Shown: positions 14,026 to 21,734 of the stretch, in pieces
Layout: every line of letters starts with the position of its first letter
How positions within the stretch are numbered: the first letter of the stretch is position 1
Source: Streptomyces lanatus
GTDB taxonomy: Bacteria; Actinomycetota; Actinomycetes; Streptomycetales; Streptomycetaceae
DNA: 64,000 nucleotides
NCBI RefSeq assembly: GCF_014655715.1
Contig: NZ_BNBM01000007.1
Location: 248,001 to 312,000 of the forward strand
Direction of reading: 5' to 3'
The notes under the pieces: model-generated
The model's database searches: none
Told to the model about the DNA's origin: nothing
The model's input: only the letters and a program-made list of their open reading frames with translations
Made by a program: the position numbers and the translations under genes

Positions 14026-16806
14026 ATGCCCCCCAATACCACCGCCTCCACGGGTCAACAGCCCGGCAAGTCCGGCAGGAAGAAGGGGCGCAGAGCCCGC
14101 CTGCTCGTCCTCGTGCTGGTACTGGCCGTCGTTGCGGGCGTCGCCGGCGGGGCGTACTGGTCCATCAGCACCGTCCGTGCCTCGTTCCCGCAGACCAAGG
14201 GCTCGCTCACGCTCAAGGGCCTGTCCGGGCCCGTCGACGTCAAGCGCGACGGCTACGGCATCCCGCAGATCTACGCCTCCTCCGACGAGGACCTGTTCAT
14301 GGCGCAAGGCTACGTCCAGGCCCAGGACCGGTTCTGGGAGATGGACGTACGCCGCCACATGACCTCCGGCCGGCTGTCGGAGATGTTCGGCAAGAGCCAG
14401 GTCGACAGCGACGAGTTCCTGCGCACCCTCGGCTGGGACCGGGTCGCCAAGGAGGAGTACGACAAGACGCTGTCCGCCTCCACCAAGAAGTACCTCCAGG
14501 CCTACGCCAAGGGCGTCAACGCCTATCTGGACGGCAAGGAGGGCAAGGACATCTCCCTGGAGTACGCCGCCCTCGGCTTCACCAATGACTACAAGCCGCA
14601 GAAGTGGACCCCGGTCGACTCGGTCGCCTGGCTGAAGGCGATGGCCTGGGACCTGCGCGGCAACATGCAGGACGAGATCGACCGCGCCCTGATGACCAGC
14701 CGCCTCGGCCCCAAGCAGATCGAGGACCTGTACCCGCAGTACCCGTACAGCCGGAACAAGACGATCGTCCAGGCCGGCCAGTACGACGCGACCACCAAGA
14801 CGTTCGAGCAGTCCGGCTCCTCCTCGTCCTCCGCGGGCTCCTCCACGGGCGGTACGGGCACCGGCACCGCTTCCGGCACCTCCGGCCTGCAGAGCCAGCT
14901 GGCGGGCCTGCAGAACGCCCTGGACGACCTGCCCGCGGCCGTCGGCGTGAACGGCAACGGCATCGGCTCCAACTCCTGGGTGGTCTCCGGGCAGTACACC
15001 ATCACCGGCAAGCCGCTCCTGGCCAACGACCCGCACCTGTCGGCCTCGCTGCCGTCGGTCTGGTACCAGATGGGCCTGCACTGCCGCTCGGTCTCCAGCA
15101 AGTGCCAGTACGACGTCAGCGGCTACACCTTCGCGGGCATGCCCGGCGTGGTCATCGGCCACAACCAGAGCATCGCCTGGGGCATGACCAACTCCGGCGT
15201 CGACGTCACCGACCTCTACCTGGAGAAGCTCTCCGGCGACGGCTACCAGTACGACGGCAAGACGGTGCCCTTCACCACGCGCGAGGAGACCATCAAGGTC
15301 GCCGGCGGCACCTCCAAGAAGATCGTCGTCCGCGAGACCGAGAACGGCCCCCTGCTGTCCGACCGCAGCAGCGAACTGGTGAAGGTCGGCAGGAAGGCCA
15401 CCGTCGACAGCGCCGCCCCCGACCGCGGCGACGGCTACGGCATCGCGCTGCGCTGGACCGGCCTCGACGCGGGCACCACCATGGACGCCGTCTTCGCCAT
15501 GGACAAGGCGAAGGACTGGACCGGCTTCCGCGCCGCGGCCGCCCTGTTCGACGTGCCCTCGCAGAACCTGATCTACGCCGACACCGACGACAACATCGGT
15601 TACACGCTGCCCGGAAAGATCCCCACGCGCGCGCAGGGCTACGACGGCTCCGTCCCGGCGCCGGGCTGGGACAGCAGGTCCCGCTGGACCGGCTACATCC
15701 CCGACGACGCGCTGCCGTACGAGTACAACCCGAAGCGCGGCTACATCGTCACCGCCAACCAGGCCGTGATCGACAAAGCCAAGACGGACTATCCCTTCAC
15801 GCTCACCACGGACTGGGGCTACGGCGCCCGCAGCCAGCGCATCACCGATCTGATCCAGTCGAAGATCGACGACGGCGGCAAGATCTCCACCGAGGACATG
15901 CGCCAGATGCAGCTCGACAACAGCAGCGAGATCGCCAGGCTGCTGGTGCCCAAGCTGCTGAAGATCGACATCAACAACAAGGACGTCCGGCACCCGGAGG
16001 CCATCCGGGAGGCACAGGAGCTCCTGGAGGGCTGGGACTACACCCAGGACGCCGACTCGGCGGCGGCCGCCTACTTCAACGCGGTCTGGCGCAACATCCT
16101 CAAGCTCGCTTTCGGCAACAAGCTGCCCAAGGAGCTGCGGGTCGAGGACCAGTGCCTGTGGGTCGACCCCGTCAACACCACCGGCCCCGCGGACCGTACG
16201 GAGAAGGTCCGCGAGTGCGGTGAGCGCGAGGCGGACCAGGCGCAGCCGGACGGCGGCGACCGGTGGTTCGAGGTCGTACGCACCCTCATGGACGACGAGG
16301 ACAGCGACTGGTGGACGACGCCGAGGTCGGGCACCCGCCCCGCGGCCAACAACCGCGACGAGCTGTTCAAGCGCGCCATGATCGACGCCCGCTGGGAGCT
16401 GACCGCCAAGCTCGGCAAGGACATGGACACCTGGAGCTGGGGCCGGCTGCACCGCCTGTTCCTGAAGAACCAGACCCTCGGCACCGAAGGCCCCGGTTTC
16501 CTCCAGTACGCCCTCAACCGCGGCCCCTGGAAGCTCAGCGGCGGCGAGGCGACAGTCAATGCCAGCGGCTGGAACGCGGCCGGCGGCTACGGCGTCGTCT
16601 GGGTGCCGTCGATGCGCATGGTGGTCAACCTCGGCGACCTCGACAAGTCGAAGTGGATCAACCTCACCGGCGCCTCCGGGCACGCCTACAACGCCCACTA
16701 CACCGACCAGACGGACAAGTGGGCCGACGGCGAACTGCTCGACTGGTCCTTCTCGGACAAGGCGGTCGACGGCAGCACCAGCGACACCCTGGTGCTCAGG
16801 CCCTGA
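14026..16806 (+). CDS. Membrane-anchored penicillin acylase family Ntn-hydrolase
   Basis: A 926-residue protein. A basic N-terminus (GRKKGRRARL) precedes one hydrophobic helix (about 25-45), so it is probably anchored and faces outside. An alpha domain (about 60-260) leads to a Ser/Gly/Thr linker (about 265-285). The beta chain should begin at Ser317 in GIGSNSWVVSG, after an autocatalytic cut. SGYTFAGMPGVVIGHNQSIAWGMTN is conserved in the family. Members hydrolyse penicillins, N-acyl-homoserine lactones or other N-acyl amides. ATG at 14026 has AAGGA six bases before it. Confidence 0.9.
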   Translation: MPPNTTASTGQQPGKSGRKKGRRARLLVLVLVLAVVAGVAGGAYWSISTVRASFPQTKGSLTLKGLSGPVDVKRDGYGIPQIYASSDEDLFMAQGYVQAQDRFWEMDVRRHMTSGRLSEMFGKSQVDSDEFLRTLGWDRVAKEEYDKTLSASTKKYLQAYAKGVNAYLDGKEGKDISLEYAALGFTNDYKPQKWTPVDSVAWLKAMAWDLRGNMQDEIDRALMTSRLGPKQIEDLYPQYPYSRNKTIVQAGQYDATTKTFEQSGSSSSSAGSSTGGTGTGTASGTSGLQSQLAGLQNALDDLPAAVGVNGNGIGSNSWVVSGQYTITGKPLLANDPHLSASLPSVWYQMGLHCRSVSSKCQYDVSGYTFAGMPGVVIGHNQSIAWGMTNSGVDVTDLYLEKLSGDGYQYDGKTVPFTTREETIKVAGGTSKKIVVRETENGPLLSDRSSELVKVGRKATVDSAAPDRGDGYGIALRWTGLDAGTTMDAVFAMDKAKDWTGFRAAAALFDVPSQNLIYADTDDNIGYTLPGKIPTRAQGYDGSVPAPGWDSRSRWTGYIPDDALPYEYNPKRGYIVTANQAVIDKAKTDYPFTLTTDWGYGARSQRITDLIQSKIDDGGKISTEDMRQMQLDNSSEIARLLVPKLLKIDINNKDVRHPEAIREAQELLEGWDYTQDADSAAAAYFNAVWRNILKLAFGNKLPKELRVEDQCLWVDPVNTTGPADRTEKVRECGEREADQAQPDGGDRWFEVVRTLMDDEDSDWWTTPRSGTRPAANNRDELFKRAMIDARWELTAKLGKDMDTWSWGRLHRLFLKNQTLGTEGPGFLQYALNRGPWKLSGGEATVNASGWNAAGGYGVVWVPSMRMVVNLGDLDKSKWINLTGASGHAYNAHYTDQTDKWADGELLDWSFSDKAVDGSTSDTLVLRP

Positions 16807-16821
16807 CCCCGGGCTCCTGAT

Positions 16822-16857
16822 GCGAGAGGCCGCCACGCACGCGTGGCGGCCTCTCGC
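16822..16857. terminator. Bidirectional terminator
   Basis: A perfect 17-bp stem (16822-16838 with 16841-16857) lies between the convergent penicillin acylase and folate cyclo-ligase genes. It is one of the strongest hairpins in the window. Confidence 0.88.
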
Positions 16858-16890
16858 GCGTCAGCCGAACCGCTGCGTCAGCCGAACCGC
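16858..16890. repeat. 16-bp direct repeat at the cyclo-ligase stop
   Basis: GCGTCAGCCGAACCGC occurs at 16858-16873 and 16875-16890. The second copy covers the stop and last codons of the cyclo-ligase gene, so the first is a duplicate of the gene end. Confidence 0.85.
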
Positions 16891-17492
16891 CGCACCCCCG
16901 ACGGCGTCACCACCGCGTGCACCGGCCGGTCGTGCGGCTCCCCGGGAACGCGCTCGACGACCTCGGAGTCGTACAGCAGCACCACCAGTGAGGGATGGGC
17001 GCCCGCGCGTTCCAGCCGGGCGAGGACGCGGTCGTACGACCCCCCGCCGCGCCCCAGCCGCATCCCGCGCGCGTCGACCGCCAGACCCGGCAGCAGCACC
17101 ACGTCGGCGCCGGTCACCGCGTCCGGGCCGAGACGCTCGCCGGTGGGCTCGAAGAGGGCCATCTTTCCGCCGTGTTGGACGCGGGCGAGGGAGTCAGGAC
17201 CGGAGTACGCGCCCCAGTCGAGGTCGTTGTCGGGCAGGAGCGCCGGAAGCAGCACCCGCACGCCCCGCGCGCGCAGCGCGTCCAGCAGCGCGAGCGTGCC
17301 GGGTTCACTCCCCACGGAGACATACGCGGCCACCGTGCGCGCCCCCGCCAGTTCGGGCAGCTCAAGGGCCCGCTCGGCCAACGCGGCCCCGGATGCCCGC
17401 ACGTCACCCTGTGGCAACCTGGCTCTCACCGCCAGGAGCTCTCGCCGCAACGTTCGCTTGTCAGGCTCGGCCGCACGTCCGGCGTGACCCAT
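16878..17492 (-). CDS. fthC: 5-formyltetrahydrofolate cyclo-ligase
   Basis: A 204-residue enzyme that converts 5-formyl-THF to 5,10-methenyl-THF with ATP. The N-terminal helix (DKRTLRRELLAVRARL) is typical. LLPGLAVDARGMRLGRGGGSYDRVLARL (about 140-170) contains the family signature for folate and ATP binding. The ATG at 17492 (GGGAGCGACC upstream) was chosen over longer readings. It diverges from galU, an arrangement also found in mycobacteria (Rv0992c/Rv0993). Confidence 0.9.
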   Translation of the reverse strand: MGHAGRAAEPDKRTLRRELLAVRARLPQGDVRASGAALAERALELPELAGARTVAAYVSVGSEPGTLALLDALRARGVRVLLPALLPDNDLDWGAYSGPDSLARVQHGGKMALFEPTGERLGPDAVTGADVVLLPGLAVDARGMRLGRGGGSYDRVLARLERAGAHPSLVVLLYDSEVVERVPGEPHDRPVHAVVTPSGVRRFG

Positions 17493-17586
17493 GGTCGCTC
17501 CCGTTCCCTTCCCAATTGTGCTCATAAGAGAGCCAAATAACCGGAGCCTCAGATTCCCTACAAAGGCACCGGATAAGGTGGCGGGC

Positions 17587-18489
17587 ATGACTCAGTCCCA
17601 CCCTCGGATCAGCAAGGCTGTCATCCCCGCAGCGGGTCTCGGCACCCGCTTCCTGCCGGCCACCAAAGCCACTCCCAAGGAGATGCTGCCGGTCGTCGAC
17701 AAGCCGGCTATCCAGTACGTGGTCGAAGAGGCCGTCTCCGCCGGCCTCGACGACGTCCTCATGATCACCGGCCGCAACAAGCGCCCCCTCGAGGACCACT
17801 TCGACCGCAACTACGAGCTGGAATCGGCCCTTCAGAAGAAGGGCGACGCCGACCGGCTCGCGAAGGTGCAGGAGTCCAGCGACCTCGCCACCATGCACTA
17901 CGTCCGCCAGGGCGACCCCAAGGGCCTCGGCCACGCCGTCCTGTGCGCCGCGCCGCACGTCGGCCACGAGCCCTTCGCCGTCCTCCTCGGCGACGACCTG
18001 ATCGACCCGCGCGACCCGCTGCTCAAGCGGATGGTCGAGGTGCAGGAGCAGCGCGGCGGCAGCGTCATCGCGCTCATGGAGGTCGCGCCCGAGCAGATCC
18101 ACCTCTACGGCTGTGCGGCCGTGGACCCCACCGAGGACGGCGACGTGGTCAAGGTGCACGACCTCGTCGAGAAGCCGGCCGCGGCCGACGCCCCGTCGAA
18201 CTACGCCATCATCGGCCGCTATGTCCTCGACCCGGCCGTCTTCGACATACTGCGCAAGACCGAGCCGGGCCGCGGCGGCGAGATCCAGCTCACCGACGCC
18301 CTCCAGCAGCTCTCCCAGGACGAGAAGGTCGGCGGCCCGGTGCATGGCGTCGTCTTCAAGGGCCGCCGCTATGACACCGGCGACCGCGGCGACTACCTGC
18401 GTGCCATTGTCAGACTCGCATGCGAACGTGAAGACCTGGGCCCGGACTTCCGGACCTGGCTTCGCAGTTACGTAGCCGAGGAGATGTAG
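17587..18489 (+). CDS. galU: UTP--glucose-1-phosphate uridylyltransferase
   Basis: A 300-residue nucleotidyltransferase. VIPAAGLGTRFLPATKATPKEMLPVVDKPAIQYVVEEA (about 13-50) is the catalytic N-terminal signature. FAVLLGDDLID supplies the metal-binding Asp, and VEKP the sugar-binding Lys. It makes UDP-glucose for trehalose, glycogen and envelope glycans. A -10 box (TAAGGT, 17574-17579) ends 7 bases before the ATG with no ribosome site, which suggests a leaderless transcript. The next gene follows after 4 bases, so the two are probably co-transcribed. Confidence 0.94.
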   Translation: MTQSHPRISKAVIPAAGLGTRFLPATKATPKEMLPVVDKPAIQYVVEEAVSAGLDDVLMITGRNKRPLEDHFDRNYELESALQKKGDADRLAKVQESSDLATMHYVRQGDPKGLGHAVLCAAPHVGHEPFAVLLGDDLIDPRDPLLKRMVEVQEQRGGSVIALMEVAPEQIHLYGCAAVDPTEDGDVVKVHDLVEKPAAADAPSNYAIIGRYVLDPAVFDILRKTEPGRGGEIQLTDALQQLSQDEKVGGPVHGVVFKGRRYDTGDRGDYLRAIVRLACEREDLGPDFRTWLRSYVAEEM

Positions 18490-18493
18490 CGAA

Positions 18494-19816
18494 TTGAGCA
18501 CCGCCGCGCCCCGCCACACCGGCCAGGACCACCTCTGGTCGGTGGACGAACACCTGGAGGACATCCTCACGACCGTCCGCCCCCTCGAACCCATCGAGCT
18601 GCAACTCCTCGACGCCCAGGGCTGCGTCCTGGTCGACGACGTCACGGTGCAGGTCTCCCTGCCGCCGTTCGACAACAGCTCCATGGACGGGTACGCGGTA
18701 CGGGTCGCGGATGTCGCGGGCGCCAGCGAGGAGTTCCCGGCGGTGCTCGAAGTCGTCGGCGATGTCGCGGCGGGCCAGGCCGACGCCCCCCAGGTGGGCC
18801 CCGGCCAGGCCGCCCGCATCATGACTGGGGCCCCGCTGCCGCCCGGCGCCGAGACCGTCGTCCCGGTGGAATGGACCGACGGAGGCCTCGGCGAGGGCCC
18901 GGTCAGCGGGATGCGCGCCCGCAGCCTCGCCCCCGAGGGCGCGCAGGGCCAGGTGCATGTCCACCGGCCCGCCGAGGCACGCGCGCATGTCCGCGCGAAG
19001 GGCAGCGACGTCCAGGCGGGCGACAAGGCGCTCGAAGCCGGCACCGTCCTCGGGCCGTCCCAGATCGCCCTGCTCGCCGCCATCGGCCGCGGCACGGTAC
19101 GCGTCCGCCCGCGCCCGCGCGTGGTCGTGATGTCCACGGGCAGCGAACTCGTCCAGCCCGACGAGGATCTGGCCGAGGGCCAGATCTACGACTCCAACAG
19201 CTTCGCCCTCACCGCGGCCGCCCGCGACGCCGGCGCCATCGCCTACCGCGTGGGCGCCGTCGCCGACGACGCCGAGACGCTCCGCTCCACCATCGAGGAC
19301 CAGCTGGTGCGCGCCGACCTCATGGTCACCACGGGCGGCGTCAGCGTCGGGGCGTACGACGTCGTCAAGGAAGCCCTCTCCCACGTCGGCGACGAGGACG
19401 AGGAGGGTGGCGGCATCGACTTCCGCAAGCTCGCCATGCAGCCCGGCAAGCCCCAGGGCTTCGGCTCCATCGGCCCCGACCACACCCCGCTGCTCGCCCT
19501 GCCGGGCAACCCGGTGTCGTCGTACGTCTCCTTCGAGATCTTCGTGCGCCCCGCGATCCGTACGCTGATGGGCCTGGAGGACGTCCACCGGCCCCGTATG
19601 ACCGCGACCCTGACCGCGGACGAGGCGCTGACCTCCCCGAAGGGGCGCAGACAGTTCCTGCGCGGGAAGTACGCCGACGGCGAGGTCCGGCCGGTCGGGG
19701 GCGCCGGATCCCATCTGATCGCCGCCCTCGCGCACGCGGACGCGCTGATCGTCGTCCCCGAGGACACCGAGAGCGTCGAGCCCGGCGCCGAGGTCGAGGT
19801 GGTCCTGCTCGGCTGA
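18494..19816 (+). CDS. moeA: MoeA-family molybdopterin molybdotransferase (possible Glp divisome protein)
   Basis: A 440-residue gephyrin/MoeA homolog. FDNSSMDGYAVR (about 58-69), QAARIMTGAPLPPGAE, STGSELVQP, TTGGVSVGAYDVVKEAL and ALPGNPVSSYVSF are the full set of MoeA motifs, so catalytic competence is likely. The enzyme would insert molybdate into adenylated molybdopterin. A paralogue called Glp in Corynebacterium instead binds FtsZ and the membrane receptor GlpR; its gene lies in this same galU-moeA-rimJ-glpR setting. The sepX/glpR homolog is 1.9 kb downstream here, so either or both roles are possible. Start TTG with GAGGAG just upstream. Confidence 0.88.
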   Translation: MSTAAPRHTGQDHLWSVDEHLEDILTTVRPLEPIELQLLDAQGCVLVDDVTVQVSLPPFDNSSMDGYAVRVADVAGASEEFPAVLEVVGDVAAGQADAPQVGPGQAARIMTGAPLPPGAETVVPVEWTDGGLGEGPVSGMRARSLAPEGAQGQVHVHRPAEARAHVRAKGSDVQAGDKALEAGTVLGPSQIALLAAIGRGTVRVRPRPRVVVMSTGSELVQPDEDLAEGQIYDSNSFALTAAARDAGAIAYRVGAVADDAETLRSTIEDQLVRADLMVTTGGVSVGAYDVVKEALSHVGDEDEEGGGIDFRKLAMQPGKPQGFGSIGPDHTPLLALPGNPVSSYVSFEIFVRPAIRTLMGLEDVHRPRMTATLTADEALTSPKGRRQFLRGKYADGEVRPVGGAGSHLIAALAHADALIVVPEDTESVEPGAEVEVVLLG

Positions 19817-19901
19817 GAGGCCCAGGTTGGCGGTACCGTGTCGCGCACAGCAGGCCCGTGCGCCGCACCGCGACGGGCCCGGACCGGGAGCGCCACAGAG
19901 C

Positions 19902-20396
19902 ATGAGCACGCAGGACCCACCCACCCAGGACCGCCTCACGCACATCGACGACGCGGGCGCGGCCCGCATGGTCGATGTGTCGGAGAAGGACGTGACCGCG
20001 CGCACGGCCCGTGCCAGTGGCCGCGTCCTCGTCTCGCCCCGCGTGGTCGAGCTGCTGCGCGGCGAGGGTGTCCCCAAGGGCGACGCGCTGGCCACCGCGC
20101 GGATCGCCGGGATCATGGGCGCCAAGCGCACCCCTGACCTGATCCCGCTCTGTCACCCGTTGTCGGTGTCGGGTGTGAAACTTGACCTGTCGGTCGCGGA
20201 CGACGCAGTGGAGATCCTGGCCACCGTGAAGACCACGGACCGCACGGGCGTCGAGATGGAGGCCCTCACCGCGGTCTCCGTCGCCGCGCTCACCGTGATC
20301 GACATGGTGAAGGCGGTCGACAAGGGAGCGGTCATCACGGACGTACGGGTGGAGGAGAAGACGGGCGGCAAGTCGGGCGACTGGAGCCGGGCATGA
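19902..20396 (+). CDS. moaC: Cyclic pyranopterin monophosphate synthase MoaC
   Basis: A 164-residue enzyme of molybdenum cofactor synthesis that forms cPMP with MoaA. ARMVDVSEKDVTAR, AGIMGAKRTPDLIPLCHPL (about 75-93; catalytic residues) and VEMEALTAVSVAALTVIDM are conserved. The stop overlaps the start of the next gene by 4 bases (ATGA), so translation is coupled. No moaA, moaD or moaE is in the window, so the pathway is scattered. Confidence 0.94.
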   Translation: MSTQDPPTQDRLTHIDDAGAARMVDVSEKDVTARTARASGRVLVSPRVVELLRGEGVPKGDALATARIAGIMGAKRTPDLIPLCHPLSVSGVKLDLSVADDAVEILATVKTTDRTGVEMEALTAVSVAALTVIDMVKAVDKGAVITDVRVEEKTGGKSGDWSRA

Positions 20397-20893
20397 CGTA
20401 TCGCGCACTCGTGGTCACGGCCTCCAACCGGGCCGCCGCCGGGGTCTACGAGGACAAGGGCGGCCCGCTGGTCGCGCACGGCCTCAAGGGCTTCGGCTTC
20501 GACGTGGAGGGCCCGCAGATCGTGCCCGACGGCGACCCGGTCACCGCCGCCCTGCGCGCCGGTGTCGACGCCGGGTACGACGTCATCGTCACCACCGGCG
20601 GCACCGGCATCTCGCCCACCGACCGCACCCCCGAGGCGACCCGCGCGGTGATCGACTTCGAGGTGCCGGGCATCGCGGAGGCCATCCGGGCGTTCGGCCG
20701 GGACAAGGTGCCGACCGCGGCGCTGTCCCGGGGCCTGGCCGGAGTGGCGGGGAGCACCTTGATCATCAACCTGCCCGGTTCCAGCGGCGGAGTGAAGGAC
20801 GGTCTGGCCGTCCTGGAACCCCTGCTGATCCACGCCGTCGACCAGATCCGCGGCGGCGACCACCCCAGACCCAGCAGCGGGGGTGCGAGCTGA
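20393..20893 (+). CDS. mog: MogA/MoaB family molybdopterin adenylyltransferase
   Basis: A 166-residue protein of the MoCF-binding fold. YRALVVTASNRAAAGVYEDKGG, DVIVTTGGTGISPTDRTPEAT (about 64-84) and LSRGLAGVAGSTLIINLPGSSGGVKD are the substrate-binding signatures. It should adenylylate molybdopterin before molybdate insertion by MoeA. Its start overlaps moaC, and its stop TGA overlaps a CTG start for the acetyltransferase gene, so three genes are coupled. Confidence 0.9.
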   Translation: MTYRALVVTASNRAAAGVYEDKGGPLVAHGLKGFGFDVEGPQIVPDGDPVTAALRAGVDAGYDVIVTTGGTGISPTDRTPEATRAVIDFEVPGIAEAIRAFGRDKVPTAALSRGLAGVAGSTLIINLPGSSGGVKDGLAVLEPLLIHAVDQIRGGDHPRPSSGGAS

Positions 20894-21549
20894 ACAGCCC
20901 ATCCTGGCCCGTCGTGCTGGGGGACGGCGACATCGTCCTCCGGCCGATAAAGATGCGCGACCAACGGGCCTGGCGCGAGGTCAACCGGCGCAACCGGGAC
21001 TGGCTGCGCCCGTGGGAGGCGACGATTCCGCCGCCCACGCCGAGCGGGCCGATCGCGCACCGGCCGACCTACCGTCAGATGGTCCGGCACTTGCGTTCCG
21101 AGGCGAACGCGGGCCGGATGCTGCCGTTCGTCATCGAGTACCAGGGGCGGCTGGTCGGGCAGTTGACCGTGGCCGGGATCACCTGGGGCTCGATGTGCTC
21201 GGGGCATATCGGTTACTGGGTGGACGAGGCGGTGGCGGGCCGCGGGGTGATGCCGACGGCCGTGGCCCTCGTCGTGGACCACTGTTTCCGGACCGTCGGT
21301 CTGCACCGCATCGAGGTCTGCATTCGCCCCGAGAACGGGCCGAGCCGACGGGTCGTGGAGAAACTCGGATTCCGTGAGGAGGGGCTGCGTCCGCGATATC
21401 TCCACATCGACGGAGCCTGGCGCGACCATCTCGTCTTCGCGCTCACGGCGGAAGAGGTCCCGGAAGGGTTGCTGGGCCGGTGGCAGCGGGCACGCTCTCA
21501 GCAGACGCCGCACTCGAAGCCGCAGAACACGCAGGGGAATCCCGCATAG
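20890..21549 (+). CDS. rimJ: RimJ/RimL-type GNAT acetyltransferase
   Basis: About 219 residues. DIVLRPIKMRDQRAWREVNRRNRDWLRPWE is the RimJ-type N-terminus. The GNAT acetyl-CoA site is EAVAGRGVMPTAVALVVDHCF, and HRIEVCIRPENGPSRRVVEKLGFREEGL is the RimJ/L C-terminal motif. It probably acetylates a protein N-terminus. I prefer a CTG start at 20890 overlapping the mog stop, with a G-rich ribosome site; a GTG at 20914 has none. Gene order moeA-rimJ-sepX is kept in Mycobacterium. The last 20 residues are polar and look non-conserved. Confidence 0.84.
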   Translation: MNSPSWPVVLGDGDIVLRPIKMRDQRAWREVNRRNRDWLRPWEATIPPPTPSGPIAHRPTYRQMVRHLRSEANAGRMLPFVIEYQGRLVGQLTVAGITWGSMCSGHIGYWVDEAVAGRGVMPTAVALVVDHCFRTVGLHRIEVCIRPENGPSRRVVEKLGFREEGLRPRYLHIDGAWRDHLVFALTAEEVPEGLLGRWQRARSQQTPHSKPQNTQGNPA

Positions 21550-21678
21550 CCCAGGAAATTGAATAAGTGTTCGAAATTGATCGCCGGATGACCGCCTCGG
21601 GGCATTAAATTCGCGCCCTCGGTGGGCTGCTGATCGCATCGGTCACAAAAAAAGTTCGAAATATCAGCCAGATCGTGC

Positions 21679-21727
21679 GACACACCGGCTCAATTGGCAG
21701 ATGGCCTCACGCAAACCCCTCTACCGT
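21679..21727 (+). promoter_or_regulatory. sepX promoter region with WhiA-like GACAC and -10 box
   Basis: The 185-bp gap before sepX is the most A+T-rich spot nearby. GACAC at 21679-21683 is the core recognised by WhiA, and sepX is a known WhiA/WhiB-regulated gene in Streptomyces. TACCGT (21722-21727) ends 7 bases before the GTG start, fitting a leaderless message. GTTCGAAAT occurs twice, near 21569 and 21653. A 5-base WhiA core alone is weak evidence. Confidence 0.45.
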
Positions 21728-21734
21728 GTGAGGC

